DNA of 64,000 bases from XN24 sp964462675 (GTDB lineage Bacteria > Pseudomonadota > Gammaproteobacteria > Steroidobacterales > XN24): contig CAYWYS010000006.1 in the NCBI GenBank assembly GCA_964462675.1, positions 40,318 to 104,317 of the forward strand, read 5' to 3'. The translations under genes and the position numbers were made by a program. The notes under the pieces are model-generated. The model saw only the letters and a list, made by a program, of their open reading frames with translations. It had not been told where the DNA came from and searched no databases. Below, in pieces: positions 25,705 to 34,231 of this stretch; the first letter of the stretch is position 1; every line of letters starts with the position of its first letter.

Positions 25705-26721
25705 ATGCTCGGAATGACTCGCTCCAGGTACTGGCAGGCCCTGGCGGCCGCTGTGGCGCTGCTCGTCGTCGTGCTGCCGGCCTCGGGTGCAAGGACGCCG
25801 GGGCTGTTCGAGGCCGAGGTCGGCTTCGAAGGCGACCGCGACAAGGCATTCCGCGAGGCGCTCGGCCTGGTCCTGGTGCGCCTGACGGGCCGCCGGGACG
25901 CGGCGCGCTCAGCGGAGCTCGAGCCGTTGCTTGCCGGCGCGGCGGCGTATGCCCAGCAATTCAGCCAGCCCGCGCCGGATCGACTGTGGGTGGGCTTCGA
26001 CGGCGCTGCGCTGGAGCGCGAGCTCGGGCGGCTGGGCCAGCCAGTCTGGGGCGCGGAGCGGCCGAGCACGCTGCTGTGGGTCGCCGTGGACGCCGGCGGC
26101 GGGAAACGCTTCGTCGTGTCGTCCGGTGCAGATTTCGAGGAGGAAGCGGCGCTGCGCGGGCAGATTCTCGAGGCGGCGCAGACACGCGGCCTGCCGATGG
26201 TCTTCCCGCTGATGGACGCCGAGGACCGCGGCAAGGCGTCGTTCGGCGAGGTCTGGGGCGGCTTCGAGGACTCGATCCGCGCAGCTTCCGAGCGCTACGG
26301 CGTCGACGCGGTGCTGGTCGGCAGGCTCGCGGCAGAGGATCGCGGCTACGGGCGTTGGAGCCTGTACTCGGCCGACGGCGTCGAGCAATGGTCCGGCACC
26401 ATCCCGGAAAGCGTCGATCGGCTCGCCGACGGCTTCGCAGCGCGTTTTGCCGTGGTCTCGTCGGGTGATACTCGGGCGGTGCTCGTCGCGGTGTCCGGCG
26501 TGACCTCGATCGAGGACTTCGGACGCGTGAGCCGTTTTCTCGGCGGGCTGACCGCGGTCGAGACCTTCGGGATCGAGACCGTTGAGGGCGACCAGGTGAT
26601 GTTCCGCGTGGCGCTGCGCGGCGAACCGGCCGCGCTCGACCAGGCGGTGCGCCTGGGCGGCGTGCTGCGGCCCGACGGCGCCGCGGGGCCGCGCCAGCTG
26701 AATTATCGCGTGGCCAGGTGA
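25705..26721 (+). CDS. DUF2066 exported protein
   Basis: A 338-residue protein with an N-terminal signal sequence (ALAAAVALLVVVLPASGA) and the DUF2066 pattern: LFEAEVGFEGDRDKAFREALGLVLVRLTGRRD, then alternating strand/helix repeats. The function is unknown; it is usually found between purM and hda in gammaproteobacteria, as here. The ATG at 25,705 is chosen because the signal sequence starts just after it; an upstream extension would run into the purM start region. Confidence 0.85.
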   Translation: MLGMTRSRYWQALAAAVALLVVVLPASGARTPGLFEAEVGFEGDRDKAFREALGLVLVRLTGRRDAARSAELEPLLAGAAAYAQQFSQPAPDRLWVGFDGAALERELGRLGQPVWGAERPSTLLWVAVDAGGGKRFVVSSGADFEEEAALRGQILEAAQTRGLPMVFPLMDAEDRGKASFGEVWGGFEDSIRAASERYGVDAVLVGRLAAEDRGYGRWSLYSADGVEQWSGTIPESVDRLADGFAARFAVVSSGDTRAVLVAVSGVTSIEDFGRVSRFLGGLTAVETFGIETVEGDQVMFRVALRGEPAALDQAVRLGGVLRPDGAAGPRQLNYRVAR

Positions 26722-27266
26722 GAGCGCGAGACATCCCCAACCTGCTGTGTGTGCTGCGGATGGTGCTGACCATCCCGGTCGCTTGGGCGATCCTCGACGG
26801 CCGTTATCCGCTGGCCTTGCTGCTGTTCTTCGTCGCCGGCTTCACCGACGGCCTAGACGGCTTCCTCGCCAAGCGTTTCTCGTGGCAGAGCCGCCTCGGC
26901 GGGCTGCTCGATCCCGCCGCCGACAAGCTGCTGCTGGTCACGTCCTTCGTGACGCTGTGGATGGCCGGCTACGTGCCGGGATGGCTGCTGTCGGTGGTGA
27001 TCCTGCGCGACCTCGTCATCGTGTTCGGCGCGGGGCTCTACCATTGGCGGGTGGGCCCGTTCGACGCGGAACCGAGCCTGGTCAGCAAGCTGAACTCCCT
27101 GCTGCAACTGCTGTACGTGCTGTTCACGCTGTCGCTGCTGGTGTTCGCGCTGCCCGGCCGGGGCCTCATCGATGCCATCGGCTGGGTAGTGGTGGTGACC
27201 TCGGTCGTCAGCGGCGTGGATTACTGGGTTCGCTGGACCGCACGCGCGCGCGCCGCGAGCGCCTGA
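26718..27266 (+). CDS. CDP-alcohol phosphatidyltransferase (PgsA-like)
   Basis: A 182-residue membrane enzyme. The CDP-alcohol motif appears as DGLDGFLAKRFSWQSRLGG-LLDPAADK near residues 52-75, matching D-G-x2-A/D-R-x8-G-x3-D-x3-D with the metal-binding Asp residues. Several membrane helices follow. It probably makes phosphatidylglycerophosphate or a related phospholipid; the exact alcohol substrate is not shown. It starts with GTG overlapping the DUF2066 stop, and its own stop overlaps the hda start (TGATG). Confidence 0.88.
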   Translation: MRARDIPNLLCVLRMVLTIPVAWAILDGRYPLALLLFFVAGFTDGLDGFLAKRFSWQSRLGGLLDPAADKLLLVTSFVTLWMAGYVPGWLLSVVILRDLVIVFGAGLYHWRVGPFDAEPSLVSKLNSLLQLLYVLFTLSLLVFALPGRGLIDAIGWVVVVTSVVSGVDYWVRWTARARAASA

Positions 27267-27967
27267 TGCGCCAGCTGCCACTCGCGGTCAGGCTGCGGGA
27301 CTTCGCCGTGTTCGATACCTTTGAGCCTGGGCCCAACGGGGCGGTCGTCGCGCTGCTCGCGGACCCCGCGGCCGCCGGGCCGGCCGTGTGGATCTGGGGC
27401 CCGGAGGGCAGCGGCAAGAGCCACCTGCTGCAAGCGGCCTGCGCCGCCAGCGCCGCGGCGGCCTATCTCCCGGTCGAAGAACTGCTGGGCGCCGGTCCAG
27501 GGGTACTCGAGGGCTGGCACGACCGGGCGCTGGTGTGTCTCGACGACATCGACCGGCTCGCCGGCACGCCGGACTGGGAGCTGGCGGCCTTCGCGTTGTT
27601 CAACCGCTTGTGGGAGCACGGGGGCCGCCTGGTCGTCAGCGCCGCCACCGGCCCGGCGGCGACGCCTTTTCATCTGCCCGACCTGCACTCGCGGCTTGCC
27701 TGGGGCGGGGCGTTCCGGCTCGAGCCGCTCAGCGACGAGGACCGGGTGGCCGCGTTGCGGCGGCGCGCGCGTCACCGCGGCCTCGAATTGCCCGCCGACG
27801 CAGCCCGTTACCTGCTGCGGCGGCTGCCGCGCGACATGCGTGAACTCTGCGGCTGGCTGGACACGCTCGACACGGCGTCGCTGGTCGCGGGCAGGCGACT
27901 GACCCTGCCGTTCGTCAAGGCCGTCATCGAGTCGGCGCCGGCGGCGCGGCTCGCCGGACCCAGCTGA
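27266..27967 (+). CDS. hda: DnaA-homologue Hda, regulator of replication initiation
   Basis: A 233-residue AAA+ protein related to DnaA domain III. The N-terminal clamp-binding peptide is QLPLAVRL, followed by WGPEGSGKSHLLQAAC (Walker A), VCLDDIDRLAG (Walker B) and the DLHSRLAWGGAFRLEPLSDED sensor region. It acts with the beta clamp to stimulate ATP hydrolysis by DnaA after initiation. It is translationally coupled to the upstream gene and overlaps the convergent DUF2069 gene by 44 bp. Confidence 0.92.
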   Translation: MRQLPLAVRLRDFAVFDTFEPGPNGAVVALLADPAAAGPAVWIWGPEGSGKSHLLQAACAASAAAAYLPVEELLGAGPGVLEGWHDRALVCLDDIDRLAGTPDWELAAFALFNRLWEHGGRLVVSAATGPAATPFHLPDLHSRLAWGGAFRLEPLSDEDRVAALRRRARHRGLELPADAARYLLRRLPRDMRELCGWLDTLDTASLVAGRRLTLPFVKAVIESAPAARLAGPS

Positions 27968-28283
27968 TGATTGCGGCAAAGCCGAGCGCGACGCAGAACG
28001 CGCCGGCCGTGGTCCAGCCGCGCCCGCCCGGATTGCCGACGGCTGCGACCAGGAAACCGGCGCCGTAAAACGGCAGCACCAGACTCAGCCACCGCCCGGT
28101 GCGCAGCCGCGCCCGCAGCACGCCGTGCAGCCCGAGCGCCAGCGGCGCCAGCAGCAAGGCAAGCGCCGCGACGCCGGCCGCGCCGCTTTGCACGGCGGCC
28201 GGCCCGAGTCCTGCGGCGGCCAGCACTGCAGTTGCGCCCAGGGCCGCTGCCGCTGTGAGCCGCGGCAGCCCGGTGGCGCTCAA
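27924..28283 (-). CDS. DUF2069 membrane protein
   Basis: A protein of about 119 residues with four membrane helices and a short basic C-terminus. The segment LVLPFYGAGFLVAAVGNPGGRGWTTAGAF matches the DUF2069 family (function unknown), usually found beside wrbA and arsC as here. The TTG at 28,281-28,283 overlaps the wrbA stop by 4 bp (TTGA), so it is the last gene of arsC-wrbA-DUF2069. Its 3' end overlaps hda on the other strand. Confidence 0.78.
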   Translation of the reverse strand: MSATGLPRLTAAAALGATAVLAAAGLGPAAVQSGAAGVAALALLLAPLALGLHGVLRARLRTGRWLSLVLPFYGAGFLVAAVGNPGGRGWTTAGAFCVALGFAAIISWVRRAAPPAPTR

Positions 28284-28891
28284 CGCAGCGCCCCGCGACA
28301 CCCGGCGAGCGCGGCGCCGGCCAGCGCGAGGCGCGTGCCGAGCGCGCGCGCCAGCAACTTCTCGTGCTCGCTGAGTTCCGTGCCGGCCGCGGCCGAGGCG
28401 ACATGCGACGGCCCGTACGGAGACCCGCCGCTGCGGGTGTCGGTCAGCGCCTGGAGCGTATAGGGCAACCCGACAAGCAGCGCGCCATGGTGCAGCAGCG
28501 GCAGCATCATTGTCAGCAGCGTGCTTTCCTGGCCGCCATGCATTGTCGAGGTCGAGGTGAACGCGCCGGCCGGCTTGCCGGACAGCGACCCGTCGAGCCA
28601 CAGCTCGCTGGTGCCGTCCAGGAAATGCTTCAGCGGCGCGGCCATGTTGCCAAAGCGCGTCGGGCTGCCGAGCGCCAGCGCGTCGCAGTCCCTGAGGTCA
28701 TCCAGGCTCGCGTAGGGGGCGCCATGATCCGGCACGGGCGGCAATGCCGCCCGGGTCGCCGGCGAAACCGGCGGGACGGTTCGGAGCACGGCCTCCGCGC
28801 CGGCGACGCTGCCGACGCCGCGCGCCACCTGTTGCGCGAGCGCAGCGGTGCTGCCATTGCGGGAGTAGTAGATCACCAGCACGCGGGTCAC
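28280..28891 (-). CDS. wrbA: NAD(P)H:quinone oxidoreductase, WrbA type
   Basis: A 203-residue flavodoxin-fold protein that binds FMN and reduces quinones by two electrons. VLVIYYSRNGSTAALAQQVARG is the FMN phosphate loop. ALGSPTRFGNMAAPLKHFLDGT and FTSTSTMHGGQESTLLTMMLPLLHHG are characteristic WrbA segments. It overlaps both neighbours by 4 bp. Confidence 0.93.
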   Translation of the reverse strand: MTRVLVIYYSRNGSTAALAQQVARGVGSVAGAEAVLRTVPPVSPATRAALPPVPDHGAPYASLDDLRDCDALALGSPTRFGNMAAPLKHFLDGTSELWLDGSLSGKPAGAFTSTSTMHGGQESTLLTMMLPLLHHGALLVGLPYTLQALTDTRSGGSPYGPSHVASAAAGTELSEHEKLLARALGTRLALAGAALAGCRGALR

Positions 28892-29238
28892 GGCAGGATC
28901 TCGAGCACAGCCTCTGGCGGGCGGCCGATGCGCGCCTGCCGCCCGACGACGACGATCGGCCGCTCGATCAGCTTCGGGTGGGTCGCCATCGCCTCGATCA
29001 GCGCGGCCTCCGACAGCGCAGCATCCCCAAGGCCGAGCGCGGAGAATTCCGGCTCGCCTTGCCTGAGCAACTGGCGCGCGGGAAGGCCGAGCTTGTGCAG
29101 CAATCCGGCGAGCGTGGCAGCGTCCGGTGGCGTTTTCAGGTATTCGACCACGCGCGGTTTCAGGCCACGTGCCTCGAGCAGCGCCAGTGCCTGTCGCGAC
29201 TTTGAGCAGCGAGGGTTATGATAGATCGTCACTGTCAT
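28888..29238 (-). CDS. ArsC-family reductase (thioredoxin fold)
   Basis: A 116-residue protein with the ArsC pattern: IYHNPRCSKSRQALALLEARG carries the catalytic Cys. Later segments are VEYLKTPPDAATL and ERPIVVVGRQARIGRPPE, the latter with the Arg residues that hold arsenate in true arsenate reductases. There are no other ars genes nearby, so the activity could be arsenate reduction or another glutaredoxin-linked reaction. Confidence 0.85.
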   Translation of the reverse strand: MTVTIYHNPRCSKSRQALALLEARGLKPRVVEYLKTPPDAATLAGLLHKLGLPARQLLRQGEPEFSALGLGDAALSEAALIEAMATHPKLIERPIVVVGRQARIGRPPEAVLEILP

Positions 29239-29350
29239 GATTTGACTCCAGATTTTTCAGCTTCCGGCCGCCGATGAGCCCGGCTTGACTGGCCGAAGCG
29301 GCGCCTGATAGCTTGATTCGCGTCCGAGGGTCGAAAGAGATGCCGCGCGC

Positions 29351-29659
29351 ATGACGATTGTCCGTGCCAGGCCAAGTCTTTGGTCGCGTTGCGCAGCGCT
29401 CGCGGCGCTGGGATTCCTCGCGGCATGCGCGACCGCCCCGGTTCAGGAAATGAGCGACGCGCGCCAGGCGATCCAGGCGGCCGAAGAGGCCGGCGCCGCC
29501 GAGCGGGCGCCCGAGGCGCTGCGCGACGCGAAGCGGCTGCTGACCAGCGCCGAGCGGAAACTGCAGCGCGAGGCTTACGCGAGCGCCCGTCATGACGCCC
29601 GCGAGGCGCGCCGCCGCGCCGCCGAGGCGCTGAAGACCGCAAGCGCCGGCGAGGAATGA
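29351..29659 (+). CDS. DUF4398-type lipoprotein
   Basis: A 102-residue protein with a lipoprotein signal sequence; the lipobox is LAAC (Cys near residue 26). The rest is a charged, Ala-rich coiled coil (DARQAIQAAEEAGAAERAPEALRDAK then LLTSAERKL) as in DUF4398 proteins, which are periplasmic lipid-anchored helices of unknown role. It is 7 bp upstream of the acylphosphatase gene. Confidence 0.8.
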   Translation: MTIVRARPSLWSRCAALAALGFLAACATAPVQEMSDARQAIQAAEEAGAAERAPEALRDAKRLLTSAERKLQREAYASARHDAREARRRAAEALKTASAGEE

Positions 29660-29666
29660 GGCGCGG

Positions 29667-29951
29667 GTGGCGGACGCGCAGGCGTGCCGGCGCTGCCGGG
29701 TTTCCGGGCGGGTCCAGGGCGTGTTCTTCCGGGCCAGCACCGCGCGTCGCGCCCGTGAACTCGGCGTGGTCGGCCACGCGCTGAACTGCGACGATGGTGC
29801 AGTCGAGGTGCTGGCGATCGGCCAGCGCGCGGCCGTGGATGCGCTGTGCGCATGGCTCCGGACCGGTCCGCCGGCGGCCCGCGTAGCGTGCGTCGAGGTC
29901 ACCGAGGAACCGTTGCCGGCCAGCCTGCCGCAGTCCTTCTCGACCGGCTGA
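29667..29951 (+). CDS. acyP: Acylphosphatase
   Basis: A 94-residue enzyme that hydrolyses carboxyl-phosphate bonds. VSGRVQGVFFRASTARRARELG holds the phosphate-binding loop with the catalytic Arg, and GHALNCDDGAVEVLAIG holds the catalytic Asn. It starts with GTG at 29,667. Length is normal for the family. Confidence 0.93.
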   Translation: MADAQACRRCRVSGRVQGVFFRASTARRARELGVVGHALNCDDGAVEVLAIGQRAAVDALCAWLRTGPPAARVACVEVTEEPLPASLPQSFSTG

Positions 29952-29976
29952 TCGCGGCCGTGCGCTGCGGCGCGTC

Positions 29977-30546
29977 TCAATACTGGTACCACTTGGAACT
30001 CAGGCGGCTGAACACCCGGTCCGGGTACCAGCGCTGCCCGCGGCTGCCGTTGTAACGCGCCAGCGCGGCGCGCCGGTCGCCTTTTTCCCGTTCCAGGTAG
30101 TGCGCCAGGATGCGGCAGCCATAGAGCAGGTTGGTCTGGATATCGTGCAGGTCGTCGTCGGGCCGACCGATCTCGTTGCGCCAGAACGGCATCACCTGCA
30201 TCAGGCCGAGCGCGCCGGCCCACGAGATCGCGTAGCGGTCGAAATTGCTCTCCACGTCGATAACCGCCAGCACCAGCTCGGGCGGCAGGTCGAACATCAG
30301 CGCGTGGCGATGCACGAGGCGCAGGATCAGCATCCGCTCCTCCTTGTCCGGCACCTGGCGTGCGAGGCGCCTGGACATGTCCGTCAGCCATACCTCGGCA
30401 TCGAACTCGTCGACGAAGCTGTCGGCGCGCTCGACGGCCTCGCGCAAGGCGCGACGCAGCTCCGGGTCGACGTCATCTGGCGACTGCTGGGCCGGGGCCG
30501 GGACGGCCACTGCCAGCAGCAGCATTGCGATGATCGCGCGGATCAT
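29977..30546 (-). CDS. Lytic transglycosylase (SLT domain)
   Basis: A 189-residue exported protein with signal peptide AIIAMLLLAVAVPAPAQ. The SLT domain covers about residues 85-185. The catalytic Glu is in LAVIDVESNFDRYAISWAGALGLMQVMP, followed by NLLYGCRILAHYLE and ALARYNGSRG. It cleaves peptidoglycan glycan strands with formation of 1,6-anhydro ends. It overlaps the stop of proS by 4 bp. Confidence 0.93.
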   Translation of the reverse strand: MIRAIIAMLLLAVAVPAPAQQSPDDVDPELRRALREAVERADSFVDEFDAEVWLTDMSRRLARQVPDKEERMLILRLVHRHALMFDLPPELVLAVIDVESNFDRYAISWAGALGLMQVMPFWRNEIGRPDDDLHDIQTNLLYGCRILAHYLEREKGDRRAALARYNGSRGQRWYPDRVFSRLSSKWYQY

Positions 30547-32273
30547 GGCGCGTGGCGGGCGATCCCGGCGTGCACCCGCTCCGCAAGCGCTTGCGCAGCG
30601 CCGGCCAGCGGCAGCGGCTCGGAAGCTGCAGCGCGCCGGCTGCGATACTCGAGCGCTCCTTCGGCGAGGCCGCGTTCGCCGACGACCACGCGATGCGGGA
30701 TGCCGAGCAGCTCGATATCCGCAAACTTGACACCGGGCCGCACATCGCGATCGTCGAGCAGCACCTCGATGCCGGCGGCAAGCAGTTCCTCGTAGAGCGG
30801 TTCAACGGCTGCCCGCACGGCCTCGCTCTTGTGCATGTTCATCGGCACGAGCGCCACCTGGAAGGGCGCGATCGGCTCCGGCCAGACGATGCCTTGCTGG
30901 TCGAAATTCTGCTCGATTGCGGCGGCGACCAGTCGCGTGACGCCGATGCCGTAACAGCCCATCACCATCGACTGCTCCTGGCCGTCGGCGTCGAGCACCA
31001 GCGCACCCATGGCCTCGCTGTACTTGCGGCCCAGCTGGAAGATGTGGCCGACCTCGATGCCGCGGGCGATGCTCAGCCGGCCATGGCCGTCGGGGCTCGG
31101 ATCACCCGGCTGCACGTTGCGCAGGTCGGCCGCCTCCGCGTCCGGCAGGTCGCGTCCCCAGTTGACGCCAACGAGATGCACATCGGCCTCGTTCGCGCCG
31201 CAGACGAAGTCGCCCGTGGCGAGTGCGGCATGATCCGCATAGACCTTCAGCTGCAAGCCGAGCGGGCCGACGAAACCCGGCTCGCAGCCGGTTGCGGCGC
31301 GCACGGCCTCGGGGCCGGCCATGCGCAGCGGCGCCGCGACGCCCGGCAGCTTCTCGGCCTTGACGGCATTGAGCTCGTGGTCGCCGCGAATCACCAGCGC
31401 CACCGCGCCGCCATCCTCGCCGAGCACGATCAGCGTCTTGAGGCACTGCGCGGGTGTGACCTGCAGGAACGCCGTCAGCTCGGCGATAGTGCGCACGCCC
31501 GGCGTCGCGACCCGCGCCAGCGCGCGCTCCGGCGCAGGCCGCGGTTCGGCCGGCGGCAGTGCCGGGGCGAGCTCGACGTTGGCCGCGTAGCCCGAGCCGT
31601 CGGAGAACGCGATCGCGTCTTCGCCGGAGTCGGCCAGCACGTGGAACTCGTGCGACAGGTTGCCGCCGATGCTGCCGGTGTCGGCCTCGACTGCGCGGAA
31701 CGCCAGCCCGAGGCGTCCACAGACGCGCGCATAGGCCTCGTACATGCGCGCATAGGTGCGGCCGAGGCAGGCTTCGTCGAGATGGAAGGAATAGGCGTCC
31801 TTCATGATGAACTCACGGGCGCGCATGACGCCGAAACGCGGCCGGATCTCGTCGCGGAACTTCGACTGGATCTGGTACCAGTTGACCGGCAACTGGCGGT
31901 AGCTCTTCAGCTCGCGGCGCGCGAGGTCGGTGATGACTTCCTCGTGCGTCGGGCCGAGGCAGAAATCACGCTGGTGCCGGTCGCGAAGCCGCAGCAGCTC
32001 CGGACCGAAGGCGTCCCAGCGCAGCGACTCGCGCCACAGCTCCGCCGGCTGGACCATCGGCATCAAGAGTTCCTGGGCGCCGGCGCGATTCATCTCCTCG
32101 CGCACAATCGCTTCCACTTTGCGCAGCACCCGCACGCCCAGCGGCAGCCAGGTATACAGGCCGGACGCCAGCTGGCGGATCAGGCCGGCCCTCAGCATCA
32201 GCTGGTGGCTGACGATTTCCGCGCCGGCCGGGACTTCCTTTAAAGTGTTCAGCGGGTACTCGGACAGGCGCAT
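30543..32273 (-). CDS. proS: Prolyl-tRNA synthetase
   Basis: A 576-residue class II synthetase of the bacterial type. It begins MRLSEYPLNTLKEVPA. Motif 2 and 3 regions include LCLGPTHEEVITDLARRELKSYRQLPVNWYQIQ and CYGIGVTRLVAAAIEQ. The inserted YbaK-like editing domain lies near residues 225-385, with the GDHELN segment. The C-terminal anticodon-binding domain has EVLLDDRDVRPGVKFAD. Start is the ATG at 32,271-32,273. Confidence 0.97.
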   Translation of the reverse strand: MRLSEYPLNTLKEVPAGAEIVSHQLMLRAGLIRQLASGLYTWLPLGVRVLRKVEAIVREEMNRAGAQELLMPMVQPAELWRESLRWDAFGPELLRLRDRHQRDFCLGPTHEEVITDLARRELKSYRQLPVNWYQIQSKFRDEIRPRFGVMRAREFIMKDAYSFHLDEACLGRTYARMYEAYARVCGRLGLAFRAVEADTGSIGGNLSHEFHVLADSGEDAIAFSDGSGYAANVELAPALPPAEPRPAPERALARVATPGVRTIAELTAFLQVTPAQCLKTLIVLGEDGGAVALVIRGDHELNAVKAEKLPGVAAPLRMAGPEAVRAATGCEPGFVGPLGLQLKVYADHAALATGDFVCGANEADVHLVGVNWGRDLPDAEAADLRNVQPGDPSPDGHGRLSIARGIEVGHIFQLGRKYSEAMGALVLDADGQEQSMVMGCYGIGVTRLVAAAIEQNFDQQGIVWPEPIAPFQVALVPMNMHKSEAVRAAVEPLYEELLAAGIEVLLDDRDVRPGVKFADIELLGIPHRVVVGERGLAEGALEYRSRRAAASEPLPLAGAAQALAERVHAGIARHAP

Positions 32274-32333
32274 GTGAGGGCCTTCTCTGGGTGAAGTTCT
32301 TGCGGGGCCCGGGACCATGGGCGACAACCCCGC

Positions 32334-32339
32334 ATTCTA
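32334..32339 (-). promoter_or_regulatory. Candidate -10 box for proS
   Basis: TAGAAT on the minus strand in the context GCTAGAATGCGGGG, 61 bp upstream of the proS start. It shares the GCTANAAT pattern of other presumed promoters in this window. Confidence 0.4.
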
Positions 32340-32393
32340 GCGGCCGCTAGCGCCGCCGGTACAGTTTGTTTGCAGGCGGAGGGCGCCCCATTG

Positions 32394-33386
32394 ATGCAGC
32401 CATTGACCTTGGACCGGCTCGACCCCGCGGCGCTCGCCGGGCGCCGGGTTGCGGTGCTCGGTTTCGGCGCGCAGGGTCGGGCGCACGCGCTCAACCTGCG
32501 CGACTCCGGGATCGACGTGGTCGTCGGCCTGCGCGCCGGGTCAGCCCATCGCGCTGAGTGCGCGCAGCAGCGCCTGGGGGTGCTCGAGCCGGCCGAGGCG
32601 GCGGCGCATTGCGATCTCGTCGCCATGCTGGTCCCGGACGAGGTCCAGCCGCGACTCTACGAAGAAACGCTCGCGCCCGCCCTGCGGCCGGGCGCCGCGC
32701 TATTGTTCGCGCACGGCTACAACATCCACTTCGGCCGGCTGAAGCCGCGCGCCGACCTCGACGTCGTCATGGTCGCGCCGCTCGGCATCGGCGAGCAGGT
32801 GCGACGCCAGTACGAACTGGGGCGCGGCGTGCCGGCGCTGCTCGCCGTGCACCAGGACGCCAGCGGCGCGGCGGCCGCGGCGGCGGGCGCCTATGCCGCC
32901 GCCAACGGGCATGCGCGCGCCGCGGTATTCGAGACGGACTTCGCCGCGGAGACCGAGACCGACCTGTTTGCCGAGCAGGTCGTGCTGTGCGGCGGCCTCG
33001 GCCAGCTGATCACCGCGGCGTTCGAGACGCTGACCGAGGCCGGGTACCCGGAAGAGCTCGCCTATTTCTGTTGCCTGCACGAGGTCAAGCTGATCGCCGA
33101 CCTGGTGCAGAGCCGCGGCATCGCCGGCATGCGCCGCTCGATCTCGAGCACCGCGGCCTTCGGGGACGCCTCGCGCGGCGCGCGGATCATCGGCCCCGAG
33201 AGCCGGCGCGAGATGCGCGAGATGCTCGCCGAGGTCCGCGACGGCAGCTTCGCCAGCGAGCTCGAGGCGGAGATGGCGGCGGGCGCGCCGACGCTCGCCG
33301 CATGGCGCGCGGCCGGTGAGGCGCACCGGCTGGAGGCGGTCGGGCGGCGACTCCGCCAGCTGATGCCCTGGCTCGAGCAGGGCTAG
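32394..33386 (+). CDS. Ketol-acid reductoisomerase homologue lacking two active-site residues
   Basis: A 330-residue class I KARI-like protein. The NAD(P) loop GFGAQGRAHALNLRDSG, AHGYNIHFG, ETETDLFAEQ and RSISSTAAFGD all match KARI. True class I enzymes need Lys130 in the PKGPGH loop and Glu226 in YFECLHE. Here the loop reads APLGIGEQ (Leu130) and the helix reads YFCCLHE (Cys226), while Asp190, Glu194, Glu230 and Ser251 are kept. So the metal site is incomplete and KARI activity is doubtful. It stands just before pssA, the place ilvC takes in Pseudomonas, but no ilvBN/ilvIH is adjacent. Start: ATG at 32,394 with GGAGG upstream; the TTG just before is possible. Confidence 0.9.
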   Translation: MQPLTLDRLDPAALAGRRVAVLGFGAQGRAHALNLRDSGIDVVVGLRAGSAHRAECAQQRLGVLEPAEAAAHCDLVAMLVPDEVQPRLYEETLAPALRPGAALLFAHGYNIHFGRLKPRADLDVVMVAPLGIGEQVRRQYELGRGVPALLAVHQDASGAAAAAAGAYAAANGHARAAVFETDFAAETETDLFAEQVVLCGGLGQLITAAFETLTEAGYPEELAYFCCLHEVKLIADLVQSRGIAGMRRSISSTAAFGDASRGARIIGPESRREMREMLAEVRDGSFASELEAEMAAGAPTLAAWRAAGEAHRLEAVGRRLRQLMPWLEQG

Positions 33387-33447
33387 TTGCTGGAATTCGC
33401 CCCGGCGACATGCGTAAATGACTGCCCGAAGTCATGAAATTCAAGTG

Positions 33448-34230
33448 ATGGAAGACCCCCGCCCGCCACGCAAGGGCATCTACCTGCTGCCCAACCTGAT
33501 CACCACCGGCGCGCTGTTCGCCGGTTTCCTCGCGGTGGTCGCGGCGATGGACGGCAACTTCGTGACTGCGGCGATCGCGATCTACGTCGCGATGGTGCTC
33601 GACGGCCTCGATGGCCGCGTCGCGCGCATGACCAGCACCGAGAGCGAGTTCGGCAAGCAATACGACAGCCTGGCCGACATGGTCTCATTCGGTCTTGCGC
33701 CGTCGCTGGTGTTTTACGTCTGGGGCGCCCAGGAACTCCAGGAGCTCGGCTGGCTGTGGGGCAAGCTCGGCTGGCTGGTGGCATTCTTCTACGCGGTCGC
33801 CGCGGCCTTGCGCCTGGCGCGTTACAACTCGCGGCTGGCCACGACCGACAAGCGCTACTTCGAGGGGCTGCCGAGTCCGTCGGCCGCTGCACTGGTCGCC
33901 GCGCTGGTCTGGGTGAGCACCGTGCTCGAGGCCTCGGGCGTATTCGCGATGGTCATCGGACTGGTCGTGACCGCGATGGCCGGCGGGTTGATGGTGAGCC
34001 GGCTCGCCTACTACAGCGGCAAGGACTTCAATCTTGGCGGCCGCATCCCGTTCGCCTACGTGCTGTTGATTCCCGCGGTGTTCATCCTGATCAGCCTGAA
34101 CCCGCCGACGGTGCTGTTCCTGTTGTTTCTCAGTTACTCGCTGTCGGCGCCGGCGGTGGCGGGCTGGCGCCTGCTGCGTCGCCGGCGGCGACGCCTGGCG
34201 CGTGACGAAGAGTCCTCGGGAGAAAGCTGA
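33448..34230 (+). CDS. pssA: CDP-diacylglycerol-serine O-phosphatidyltransferase
   Basis: A protein of about 260 residues with eight membrane helices. It starts MEDPRPPRKGIYLLPNLITTG. The CDP-alcohol motif is DGLDGRVARMTSTESEFGKQYDSLADMVSFG, with the metal-binding Asp residues. It makes phosphatidylserine, the precursor of phosphatidylethanolamine. An in-frame ATG at 33,418 would add 10 residues; 33,448 is chosen by comparison with the usual N-terminus. It stops one base before the udg start. Confidence 0.93.
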   Translation: MEDPRPPRKGIYLLPNLITTGALFAGFLAVVAAMDGNFVTAAIAIYVAMVLDGLDGRVARMTSTESEFGKQYDSLADMVSFGLAPSLVFYVWGAQELQELGWLWGKLGWLVAFFYAVAAALRLARYNSRLATTDKRYFEGLPSPSAAALVAALVWVSTVLEASGVFAMVIGLVVTAMAGGLMVSRLAYYSGKDFNLGGRIPFAYVLLIPAVFILISLNPPTVLFLLFLSYSLSAPAVAGWRLLRRRRRRLARDEESSGES

Positions 34231-34231
34231 G

